The notes beneath the pieces were generated by a model. The model was not told the DNA's origin, did no database searches, and saw only the letters and a list, made by a program, of their open reading frames with translations. From Paramacrobiotus metropolitanus (Eukaryota > Tardigrada > Eutardigrada > Parachela > Macrobiotidae): a DNA stretch of 64,000 nt. Location of the stretch: assembly GCF_019649055.1 (NCBI RefSeq), contig NW_026570238.1, forward strand, positions 186,001 through 250,000, written 5' to 3'. The position numbers and the translations under genes are program-made. Below, piece by piece: positions 23,423 through 33,784 of this stretch. Positions within the stretch are counted from its first letter, which is position 1, and every line of letters begins with the position of its first letter.

Positions 23423-23852
23423 GTACGCGTGTTATTACTATGCGATGAGGCGGAAATTCGATTTATGGCAAGCAATTACATTCGCAGCGTAAAATTAAGC
23501 TGTGGCTTGGCTGTCACCAGGCACACTACTTACGGGTGTTGACATTTTCAACTGAAAATTCCATTTGCTATGAATTGCTAGGCTGGCCGAATTTTATTTT
23601 CGTAATTAATTGCTTATAGTATACCGACGTTTTTTTTATTTCTCAGTAGTACCATAATTTTCATTCCACGCGAAGCTCCTTATCTTATCGCGGCATTATA
23701 TCTACCGCACCTGGAATTTTCAGTTGAAAATGTCAACACCCGTAAGTAGTGTGCCTGGTGACAGCCAAGCCACAGCTTAATTTTACGCTGCGAATGTAAT
23801 TGCTTGCCATAAATCGAATTTCCGCCTCATCGCATAGTAATAACACGCGTAC
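23423..23852. mobile_element. MITE with 141-base identical inverted arms
   Basis: The left arm 23423-23563 and right arm 23712-23852 are perfect reverse complements by inspection, separated by a 148-base spacer; the element begins and ends GTACGCGTGTTATTAC. The flanks carry a direct repeat CTTCAAC at 23416-23422 and 23853-23859. It has no coding capacity. Perfect arms imply a recent insertion or ongoing homogenisation. A 7-base duplication with long arms suggests a MULE-like, P-like or related DNA transposon family; superfamily is not certain. Confidence 0.9.
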
Positions 23853-24179
23853 CTTCAACAATCAACGGTTTAACTTACGTACTTTTTAAAAAAATTCGAA
23901 AGTGAAGGCTGCGATTGCGAAGCCTGCCTGCCCACATACGAAGCGTCGCCAACCGCAAGGGGTGGTAATGCTTTGATCAGGATGTTTACATACCCGCCCG
24001 AAAAACAAAATGATGGCTACAAATGCTGAGTTACAATAAACCGCCTAACAGTTAATCCGTTGATGTTAAATTTGAAATCGCAAAAGACTAATTAGATTAG
24101 CAGGCACAAACAAGTTGTTGATTCAACTTTTATAAGTCAACATGTTTTTGCAAAGATTGTGCAAAAAAACCAAAAAGTA

Positions 24180-24251
24180 CGCCCGCAATGGGACTCGAAC
24201 CCACACTCTTTGGCTCCGGAGGCCAACGTCTTGCCATTAGACGATGCGAGC
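24180..24251 (-). tRNA. tRNA-Arg, anticodon CCG
   Basis: On the minus strand the 72-base sequence folds as a cloverleaf. The acceptor stem GCTCGCA pairs with TGCGGGC (one G-T), with G as discriminator. The D-loop contains TAATGG. The anticodon stem TTGGC/GCCAA encloses the loop CTCCGGA with anticodon CCG. The T-arm holds GGTTCGAGTCC. No intron is present, and the CCA is not encoded, as expected in eukaryotes. A-box- and B-box-like sequences are internal. A T-rich run follows within about 30 bases on the minus strand. Confidence 0.95.
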
Positions 24252-25102
24252 AATCCTAAATTTCGTTTGGCATTAATCCAAACAAAACAAATTTGTCCCG
24301 CAGTGAGTACTGAATACCTAGTTTAAGTCTCAGAACTCAGCGTCCATAGCAGCACGCGATGTTGATGGTACTCGTACAATACTTGTTCATATACAGTACT
24401 TAAGTAAATTTCAACGGTTAAAACGTCACTAAAACGGCGGCTCTTTTCAGTTGCGGTTTGTCGGTCTGGAACACCATTTCTTATTTTTTTCATTGATTCA
24501 CAAAAAAGACCTGTTTGTTTTGCTAAAATTTGGTACCACTACCATTGCACGTTCCATCACTTCCGTGTCAAGATTTGTTAGCAGATACTGTTGAAAATTT
24601 ATGTTTTTAATTTTAAATTTTCACATTCATTCCGCAAAGTGTTGAGAATTATCAGGTTTTTGATCTGAATTCATAGAATTACGTGGTATTTGATTTTGAG
24701 TAACGGATTGTTCCTAGCCCGATGACTCGGCAACAAAACTGACAACTTTTAAGGAGTGTTTCTAGCTTGGAATTTTGGGTGAGTGTTCGTCTGTTCGAAG
24801 GAACCAAGAAATCCTTGTTACCAGTTTGTTTACAAACTGAACGGCAACATACCCTAATGGTCTAATGAAATCATAAATGATCATGATCCTGTTTAGCATT
24901 TGACAGATGTTCTTTTAGTCTTGATTCTTTGAAGTTTAGAGCAGCGGGTCTTCGCTTCCGAAATGTTGATTGTTCGGCTTTTTTTGTAATTGTCAGCCAT
25001 CCACTCTACTGCAGAATGCATCTTTTCAGGTGGAATCGTCGATCGCGACTTTCCTTGCTGTTAGAAAATTTTAATATCCCTTTACTGGGTTTGCATCATA
25101 AA
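24252..25102. other. Intergenic, upstream of ECT2
   Basis: An AT-rich stretch with no recognised gene. It includes the upstream flank of tRNA-Arg and the presumed promoter and 5' UTR of ECT2. The open frame at 24929-25225 overlaps the proposed ECT2 start but its upstream half has no recognised similarity. Confidence 0.5.
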
Positions 25103-27827
25103 ATGGGCGATGTGGATATGATGCAGATTACACACGTTGAGCATGCAACAGGTGAAACTGGCTATTATTTTCGTATTGCTATTCCTTTTGTGACTTTTGT
25201 CCCATTTGCTGTTATATTATATTAATTTTATTGCAAGAACGTTTTAAATACCTAACTTCCTTTATAGTGATCCTCACATTTGCCAGTCACATTTGCTCAT
25301 TTGTTTTATTATAGAACACCCCGGCCGCACAAACCCCGCTGCGTGTCGTTAATTATGATGAACCGTCGGACGAAAATTTTCGTTCCCTGGTCGCAGACAT
25401 TGGAGGGACCATCATTCCTAAAGCACAGTTTCTGGCTGCACGTGCTGCGCATTCCGAAAGCCATTCAGATTTGAAGACAGTAGTTGTCACAAGTGCCTTC
25501 GATGAGCTACCAGAGTTCGATAGTCTACGTAAGTCTGTTTCGGTACTAGCACCACCGGCACTGGAGCATTTCGCAGCCGCCCGCAAAAACAACAGCGACG
25601 TCAAACTGGGTATCAAGGGACGTGGCCGCCATCCGATGGCGCTGTATAATCTGTGCATGAAGGACACCGTTTGCGTGCTTACTGGATTTAAGCAAGACGA
25701 TGATGCCATCAAAGAGCTGGAAAAGCTCGTACACTGGATACAGTGGATGGGTGGACAGGCACGTGCTTTCTCGTTACAGTACTTATCTGTAGTCGCCAAC
25801 TATCCCAATATGTTATTATTAGCTATTATTCTTATCATTCATTCACAGTTTTTTAGTTAAGTCTCTTCTAAGCATTAATAATTCTTAATACTTCTAGAGT
25901 TTACAAGGAAATAATGCAATTACAATTTCTCGCCGAATTCTACAATTAGTACAGAACTGTATGCACAGGAAGCAGAGGATTAGTTCGCAACTTTCTGTAA
26001 ATTTACCCCATAAGCAATTTTTCTCTCCATGTCTTCCGTAAGTTAAACGCGATTTTTTGGTGGCCCAGCGTAAAGCGTTCACCTCAAAAAGAAAATTCTT
26101 TTTTATATGTATTCTATATGTGCCGACACGACGAAATCTTTGTGTACCTGTAGGCACGCGACCGCTTTCCAAAGTCTGGTTCTGGGGACCGAGCCACACA
26201 TGTAATAGCCAGCGGTGTTCAGTGTGACAAATATGGTGTCGCTGTCGCTATCGGAATTCCCGTTCTCCGAAAGGCATGGATTCATCATTTATGGAAAAAC
26301 CGAGATAAAGACATAAACCCCCATGATCCCGCTTTAATTGCCGAGTTCCGGTTTAAACCATTTACGGGGCTGAAGGTATTTTTTCATGGTTTTTCTGAAA
26401 CCGAAACCAAAAATGTGAAGGATTTGTGTGAGAAAAACGGTGGAGAAATTGCTGCTGACGAAGACGATGCCTCTTATATCGTACTAGAAGATTTGAAAGG
26501 GGGACATTGGCAAGTGACCTCCACTGAGGGCTCTTCACCAAAGAAGGAACGGATGATCAATATAATTTGTAAGAAAGACTTGGAAAGTGACACCGATAGC
26601 GACTTTGCTCTCCCGAGACCGTTGTTCTTCAAGCAGAAGTCGGATGGCGCAGTTTTGCCGGCGGAATGGTTTTGGCAGAGCGTACAGATAGACAGTTGTG
26701 CAGCTCCAGCTGGTTATCCACAGTACACTCCCGCGGAAACTTTGAGTCAGGGAAGCCTTGAAAAGAAGCGAAAAAATCAGGCTTCATCGAAGAAGACACG
26801 ACGTTCCCGTCCTCGTCTGTCACCTTTGGCCGAATCGTCCAGTTCCAGAACCAGGAATGCATCATTTGATTTTTCGGAGGATGATTCACTTTCCAGCCCT
26901 GTACCGTACAGTCCCACACCCGTGCGTACTGTACGCCGCAACATAGTCCAGGAGATTCATGAGACGGAGAAAAATTATTGTACCATTTTGGAGAGTATAC
27001 TGGAGATTATGAAAAAATCGCTTGATCCAAACCAGATTGCAGGAGCACTGTTGGAAGCCTCGGCGGCGGAGCAGATGCATGTGTACATCCATTTAATTAA
27101 TGCTATTCATGTGGTTCATCAGCAGATTCTTGATGATTTGGAGAGCACCTTATTCGGATGGAAAGAAGACTGTGATATTGGGCCTATTTTCATTGGACAA
27201 TGCGAACGTTTAAAGGAAGTGTATCCGCCGTTTGTTAGCGTACAGCCCAAATTGGTATCATTGATTTCGGAATGGGAGAAGCAGTATCCGCGATTTCAAG
27301 GCCTCTTGAAGAAGTGTGAACGAGGTAAAGAACCGGGTTTTGAACACCTCCGGGAGCATTTGCGCGACTTGCTGATCAGGCCCGTTCAGCGTTTACCATC
27401 CGTACTGTTGCTCCTTAAGCGCTTATTGGAAGCAACCAAGAAAGTCAGTTCCACCATGCGAGACGTGAACCAATTGGAAAGGGCCATCCATGACACCGAT
27501 AAAGTGGTGCAGACGATTAACAGCGGGATGAAAGGGGACTTGCGACAAAGTAAGTATGGGAATTTCAGTACTCTGTCAAAAATGTTGGCAGTTAAAATGT
27601 TGTTGCAGTGCATATTTTTTTTTCTAGCTGTTCCTAGCGGAAAAAAGGCAAAGCGAGGAAGCACCGCTACAGCAATCAGCAGTGCTTTGCACGGGGTGGC
27701 GTCTTTCGGGAAATCATCTGGAAAGAAAATGAAACGAGCTGCTTCTGGTATAATCCACTGGAGTCCCGTTTTGAATAAAGGAAATAATGGATCTCATGAG
27801 GATGTATCTTCCTTAACTAAAATCTGA
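25103..27827 (+). CDS. ECT2: ECT2/Pebble RhoGEF: BRCT repeats and DH domain, no PH domain seen
   Basis: ECT2 activates RhoA at the division plane to drive cytokinesis. The BRCT region runs from exon 25315-25758 (VVVTSAFDELPEFDSLR, then KDTVCVLTGFKQDDDAIKEL) into exon 26154-27549 (DRATHVIASG, VLRKAWIHHLWKNRD, VFFHGFSETETKNVKDLCEK, AEWFWQSVQIDS). A Ser/Arg linker precedes the DH domain (RNIVQEIHETEKNYCTILES to LIRPVQRLPSVLLLLKRLLE). The last exon, 27629-27827, begins in phase straight after the DH helix and encodes a basic tail (GKKAKRGS, SSGKKMKRAA). The PH domain expected between them is absent. The intron after 25758 appears to use a GC donor (CAG|GCACGT) in phase. The first exon (ATG at 25103) and its donor are tentative. 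Confidence 0.88.
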
Positions 27828-28824
27828 GTGCTGTTTTCTTATGCGGGGTCTTATTTTTCAGCGCATGATCTGTTTTATTGGTTTAAATTTGCATGTTGCG
27901 GGGGTAAACAGTTCCATGACAAGAGCGTTGTATATCAATTTAATCGTCAGCTTGGACAGAGTGGAGCTTCTAATAAACCGAATCAAGTTATATGATTAAT
28001 TGAATCAAATGATTGGTAATTTGGTACGAGTATTGGCAGAGGTTTTTGTGGGACAAATAATTATATATTATTATTTAATTTATACGTACTCGTATAGTTA
28101 TTCCGCATCTTTTTCAGTGATCTCGCCACACCAGCACTATTTTCAAAAATTTCTCTTTCAGTGGCAAATGCGAGTAGGTTTCAAATTGTTTAACGTATTT
28201 ATTGTAAATTAAAGATAAAGATTGTGAAGTACTCATAATAATTATGTGAATCAACATCTAAAACATGAGTAAACAGAAGCGCACGGACGAGTACCGCACA
28301 ATGCATAGGTGTTGTTGTACGTACTTTGCTGATCAGTTTCCGACAGCCTGAGAATAACTGCGCTTTCAGATCCAACGTGGAAATACCTTTTGCGCGACAA
28401 ACAGTTTGCATCAAGATCGCTTGCAATTTTAGAGGAAGTGTTTGACCTTTCCTGCATCAGTTATTATTTCGTGTAGTACGTATATAAATTCTTGTGAGAC
28501 TGTTATGCTGAGTTTGCATCTGATGATTCATGGGCGACGGTCTCGCATCTTTCGCAAACGCTCCCCTTGCAAGTGACTCAGCGTTTACTTAAACTGCTTT
28601 CAACTAACTCGAACTGATCGTTATAAAAAATTAAACAACATCAACAGCGCACTCAATTAACGCATACTGTTTGTCCAACTTGTTATAAAAAAAGGAATGC
28701 TCATTAGTGAATGTCCGTTCAGATTTCAAACACAGCCGAGAAACAAGCAAAACAGGAATAAAAACCATGAAACGAATATGATCAAAAAGAACCACAACGG
28801 GCTTCAGTCAGGACAAGAATCGCT
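27828..28824. other. Intergenic between convergent 3' ends of ECT2 and cofilin
   Basis: About 1 kb of AT-rich sequence with no recognised gene. It holds the 3' UTR of both flanking genes. Confidence 0.6.
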
Positions 28825-29991
28825 TCAAGAACGATCGGTTGATCGCAGTTTTTCCTCCACCGCTTCCTTGGAGGCCTCAGATTCGTCCGTAGCCTGAATG
28901 TATTTAGCCACGCCAACCAAAGCTTTCTTCAGCGCATCAAAGCTGCTGGAGTACAACATCTTCTTCTTCACCTTGGCGGTATCAGGGCACCTGTAACACC
29001 ATCAAATCTCATAATCTCCCCAAAAAATCTCAACCAAACATTTAAAAACGTGCACCTAGTGCCACTCGAATCCAGTCAGAAATATCAATATATTTTTTCC
29101 ATTTACTTACACATTTGCCATTTAGTCTTTATAATAGTAAAATTAACATTGCTTTGATCGTGTTATTGCACTTTCACGTCAGAGAGACATGGTACATGTG
29201 AAACTACCATAAAAAATATATAGTGCCATGCAAATAAGCATCCATTCAAAAATGGCTAAAATAGATAACTCGAAAAAGTGACATGAAGTTCACGCGGATT
29301 AAACTGTTCGTACATTTCGAATATTAACGCTTTATGTTTAGAAGTTGAAAAGAATTTTATCGTTAAACGGTTAAATGTGGTATTCTGAGTTTTAATTAAA
29401 ACTAGAGGAACTTCGACTTATTTTTACCAGTTTCATGCAACAGGGAAAAGTTACTCTGCAGACTGCATCACACAATAAGTGACTTACCAGGAAAGCAGAA
29501 TCAATTTCTGCTTGTGACTTTCAGTGGCTGCTCCTTGGACCTTGTGTTCGTATTCGTAATCGAAGACCCCGTAGCGGCAGTCATCAGGGCCAGCAGCGAG
29601 GAGATCCTTCAGGAAGTCTTGATAGTTGGCATTGCGCTCCCCGACCTTCTCCACGACGATCTGCTTCTCATCCTTGATCATGTAAACGATATAGCTGCAA
29701 ACACAATTCCCCGGTTAAGATGTCCGCACAGACCTGCGCGCGTTCTCGCGTAAGCTTACCGAGCTTTTTTATCGCGTTTGATTGATTCAAACTGCTGTTT
29801 GCATTCATCCGCAATGGTAACACCGGACGCCTGAAAACAACAGCATATTGTAAAAGTCAATCAAACCTGCTGAAATGTTCCGGTTATACTGAATGGAATA
29901 AAGTGATCCCGACTTAGAGCGATGTTTTCGCCTGATAATGTCCCAAAAGAAATCCGAAAGCCATCAAGTTTAAGGGTCTCTTACGCACCAT
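28825..29991 (-). CDS. Cofilin/ADF (actin-depolymerising factor)
   Basis: Cofilin binds G- and F-actin, severs filaments and promotes turnover in the cytoplasm. Four exons (29989-29991, 29760-29830, 29488-29694, 28825-28990) sum to 447 nt, 148 residues, the same length as the Drosophila homologue twinstar. Exon 1 codes only the initiator Met, an arrangement also seen here in ARPC4. The second exon begins [18 protein letters not shown], with the Ser of the regulatory N-terminal site (MASGV) targeted by LIM kinase in animals. Further motifs are [14 protein letters not shown], the long actin-binding helix [16 protein letters not shown], and the end EKLRSTDRS. Confidence 0.96.
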
Positions 29992-31471
29992 TGTATTGTT
30001 GTGTCTTGTCTCAAGTCAAAAGTAAAACAGGAGTCCAGTAAGTATGGAATATGCAGCCTTCGAATAACAATTTATAGGAAACTGGCTGCTTTATTGGCGT
30101 ACCCTGCAAAACTTTTAACCAGGCAATGTGGCGATAACGAGACTGCAAAATGAGACGGCGGATGAGTGAACACGAATACCTCATGGGGGCGTCTCCGCCA
30201 AATAATTGCAGCACAGTCTGTATAATGAGCTTCATTTGAGACTGGATGCTAGACCGTACATGTTCTGAATGAGCCGCGTACGTACATCTTTACCATATCA
30301 ATGGTCCATCATGACAAAAACTCATGAACTGTAAGCGAGCCAAGCGAGGAAGATCATTACAGTAATTTTGGAAAGTTGCAGTATTTCCTTGTTTGGCTAT
30401 TTATGCTCATTTAAAATAACTGACGATAATGCTGTAATTTACTTTTACTGCTTGTACATCTAATCGTACATAATAATATTATAATGAACAATATTTTTTC
30501 CATAATTTAAAGTTTAAATTGATATCAAAAATCGTTGCCCTTGAGATCAGGTGCCTGTCAGTGGTTGATATGTACATAGAGCTTGTTAACTGTGATTGTG
30601 ACTAGTGAGTACACTCAGAGTACAGTACTGTATGTCGTACAGTCGCTCTTTGTCCTGATAAGCACAATGACGTTTAACCAAATATGGCAATATGGCCATA
30701 TAAGGCAACTCCGTTAATCAATACTCACTTATTATTGGTTAAGTTATTATTATGGTTTATGTTTAATACTGTAATTAACCAATCTTTGAAAACAGACTAA
30801 CCACCATCACTGAAATTTAGCAGCTTCATGTAACAAGAAAGTAGGCTGAATTTTATGATTTCGAAGGCGCACTTTGCTAGTACTTATGTGCAGTAATATT
30901 AAATGAATGCAACTCGCATTCTGCGAATGTACGAGACGCACGGAGTTTTATTGAGTCTACTGCAGTCTAACGAAGATTCAAAATCGTTTTTATTTCAATA
31001 TAATTATGATGGCTGTGTAACAAAATACGAAAGGTCAATTCATCAAAGGTCACGGAACTAAGGCAGGTTACCGAGGTACTTCTAGACTTGTCATTTGTCA
31101 ATACAATTCTGCTACTGAAAATACAATTCTGTTGCATCGCAGTCGCATGTCTTCGTACACATCAGTTATTTTTTTACCTCTTAATTTCTTAGTTGAGCGT
31201 GGACATCGCCGAGGGTCCAGTTACCGACGTCGATATAGCTCTGAAAGAGTAATTATCATTTTGAATGAATGGTATTCCACTTTGAAAATTTGTAAATTTA
31301 GTAAAAAATCATGACCGTCAGTCAGTCATCAGCTTTTCACCGACAGTGAAGACACAGATGATATTTAATGTAGAAATATGTACAGCAGCAATTATATTTT
31401 GTGAGCAGTAACATGAACACTTGAAGTTTCAGTTTTTCCTCTTTTTTATTGTGTGAAGTGCGCCGAATATA
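29992..31471. other. Intergenic, no gene seen
   Basis: About 1.5 kb, AT-rich, with many AGTACT/GTAC words (for example around 30607-30645). A 74-codon minus frame at 30011-30235 has no recognisable similarity and no splice support. The left part should contain the cofilin promoter. Confidence 0.5.
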
Positions 31472-33352
31472 ATGGAAAATACATTTAATTTTCTGGTGCC
31501 ACAACGCTCTCTTTATCAAGAGACTTTTGCTGGTGAAGAAGGAGTAGCAGCGCAGTCCGTGCATTACCAGGAGCTGCTGCAACCGTCACGGGCATTTCAA
31601 TATTCTACTCAGTATGAAGATGATTTTTCCGTAAGCACCTGTGTTAAGATTGACACAAAAGAGCCTTATTTGATCGCATTGTTTCTTTTTTATTCCATCC
31701 ACAAGTCAATTGCGTAGCTGACCCTTGGACTGCGATTTTTTTGCGATTGTTTGTTCCTTCCTAGAATGTTCCCAGAATTCCAGCCTGGTTTGGATCATTT
31801 ACGGGAACTGAGAACGAAGGTCTTGAAGAAGGAAATACCAGCAAATACAGCGCCGACCGGATCGGTGTGGAAAATGGTCATTCCGAATTATCACCTTCCC
31901 TTCATCGAAAGAGCATGTACCAGACTTCTTATTCTTTTGACCGTGAACAGAATGATTTTTTCCCTCGTAAAATTTCCACAGCGCCCCCAAGTGTAGGGCT
32001 ATTTCCGGAACAGCATGTTGGAACAAGACAGAGGACATCTGTTACACAGGCTAGTTTTTGCTCTGGGCGTGCAGAACATGTACTTTTTACATACGATGGT
32101 CCTATAAATCAGTAGAATTCAAAAACTGCGTGAAAGGTTCTGCGCAATTCAATTTTAGATTCTTAGCTAGATAATAATCTATCAAATTTATTAAATATGT
32201 TAAGCATAAATATTATCAGATACATTACATATTATACAAATATATATATATATATGACAAATGTTATATCTATATACATACCAGGGGTATATGGTGTCGA
32301 TATCTACGGTGTCGATATCTATTCGCACTCTCGTAGAATACGAAAGTGCGAATTCTCTCGTATTCTACGAGAGAATTCGCACTTTGTTTTAACTGAATAA
32401 TTACAATGTACTTACTGTATAAGCGCAAAATTAAGTACTAACATAACTCCATATATAACTACGGTATGTAATTACCTAATTAAAGCATCATATGTATGTG
32501 TCAGCATGATTAAATTTCTTTATGTTATTACAGGAAGACTTCTCTGATGTTCTTCCTTCCGAGCCGGAAACTAGTATAGAATACCAGCCGCAATGTACTT
32601 CCAAGCACGAGAAAAAGCGATCTTCCACACGGGATCTTTCATTTTTGGAAGAAGCCACTCTCAGTGCACCGGAATCTAAGTACAGCCGTAAATACTGGCG
32701 GAATATGTCCGTCGGTATTGTCGGCCCTCTCGTACCAGCTTTCCAAGCCAGCGAAACAACGGCATCCAAATTTCACCAACGCCCTCGACATTCAAAGGAA
32801 CTTGACGTCAATACCACAAAAAAAATCTCGCTTCCACCTCTTTATCAAATGCCATCCGACTATCAAACGTCATACGCAGTAGAATATTCTGGACAAAGGC
32901 TGGACGAGCGCTTCCAGCCCGACAAGAAAGGTCAGCCGGATTATTATGATATAATGCACGATGCCAACCAGTTACCACCGCATCAGCTGAGTGAACGCCA
33001 GACATTTTGGAATGCCGTGTCGACGCACCTGAAAGATCAGTTGGACACTTACAAAGATGAACCAAATTACGGTGACCTTTACGCGGGGGCTGAAGCGTAC
33101 AGGAAACGCAGTGTCGCCGAGCCGGATGCCTATGAGCAACCAACAGCGCCGCCCAACAGAATTCGAAGAAATGCGATCGTGGACTGCCTGGATAGTGTGC
33201 CATACAACAGAAAGACAACGTATGTGGAAGACATAAGAGGTGTTGTGGTGCCGAAACCACAGCGGGCTGCATCGCCGCGTTCGTCTATTAAAATTTTAAT
33301 GGATGACGATCATATGGCAACCGCGGAGTCGGAATACGCGGATGAGTTCTAG
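31472..33352 (+). CDS. Unrecognised Tyr/Pro-rich soluble protein, about three exons
   Basis: Exon 1 is 31472-31630 (ATG at 31472, donor TCC|GTAAGC, phase 0). A second block opens after the acceptor TTCCTAG near 31764 and stays open to a TAG at 32113-32115; a phase-0 donor inside it (for example CAT|GTACTT near 32089) would rejoin the last exon, which starts after TTACAG near 32535 and ends at 33352. The protein has no transmembrane segment, is rich in Tyr, Ser and Pro, and contains spaced aromatic motifs (YQTSYSFDREQN, MPSDYQTSYAVEY, RQTFWNAVSTHLKDQLDTY). Such repeated short Tyr motifs resemble microtubule inner proteins of axonemes, but this is a weak impression. Family unknown. If exon 2 is not spliced further, a short isoform ending at 32115 is possible. 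Confidence 0.5.
32343..32385. repeat. Perfect 20-base inverted repeat (intronic hairpin)
   Basis: AAAGTGCGAATTCTCTCGTA at 32343-32362 is followed by a TTC loop and its exact reverse complement at 32366-32385. A partial further copy of the unit (ATTCGCACTCTCGTAGAATA) lies immediately upstream. A 15-base tandem duplication of GGTGTCGATATCTA(C) precedes it at about 32293-32321. It lies in the last intron of the orphan gene. Confidence 0.85.
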
Positions 33353-33784
33353 CCAGTATCCAGATGTCCTTTTCCTTACTGTGTGTTTTATTTTTACATT
33401 CTCCGTTAGAATCAGTTTCGATTTTTTAGCTCATTTTTTGTTTTATCTCTTCCCTTCTATTTCGGAACGGCAGATATTGATTTTATCTTCCTATTAAGTT
33501 TTTATGATTTTATTTTGAATTTCCTACTAGTCTGATTTCATGTCTTTTTACGCAAACTTTGCGGTAACATGTGCAATTTAATATTTTCTTTATTTCGTTT
33601 TTAATTTTTTACGCTGGCCGGTCGGTTTTCACGCTATTTTTATACTAGCATATTGTATTTTGCAGCACAAGAAAGTCATGTAATCCTTCGATAGAGTAGA
33701 TCGGATTGGAATGATTTTTAATAAGTCATCATTTCCGTGACATATCGATAAAAAACAGCGAGATAATTCTCCAGAAGACTGTTT
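33353..33784. other. Intergenic between convergent 3' ends
   Basis: A T-rich 432-base spacer between the orphan gene (plus) and the SLC5 symporter (minus). No gene is seen. Confidence 0.6.

Noticed and set aside
29763-30235. Minus-strand 74-codon frame upstream of cofilin as a separate gene
   Set aside because: No similarity, no splice chain, and it lies in the cofilin promoter/5' region.
32236-32256. AT dinucleotide run as a replication origin or regulatory site
   Set aside because: It is a short microsatellite in an AT-rich intron with no other supporting feature.
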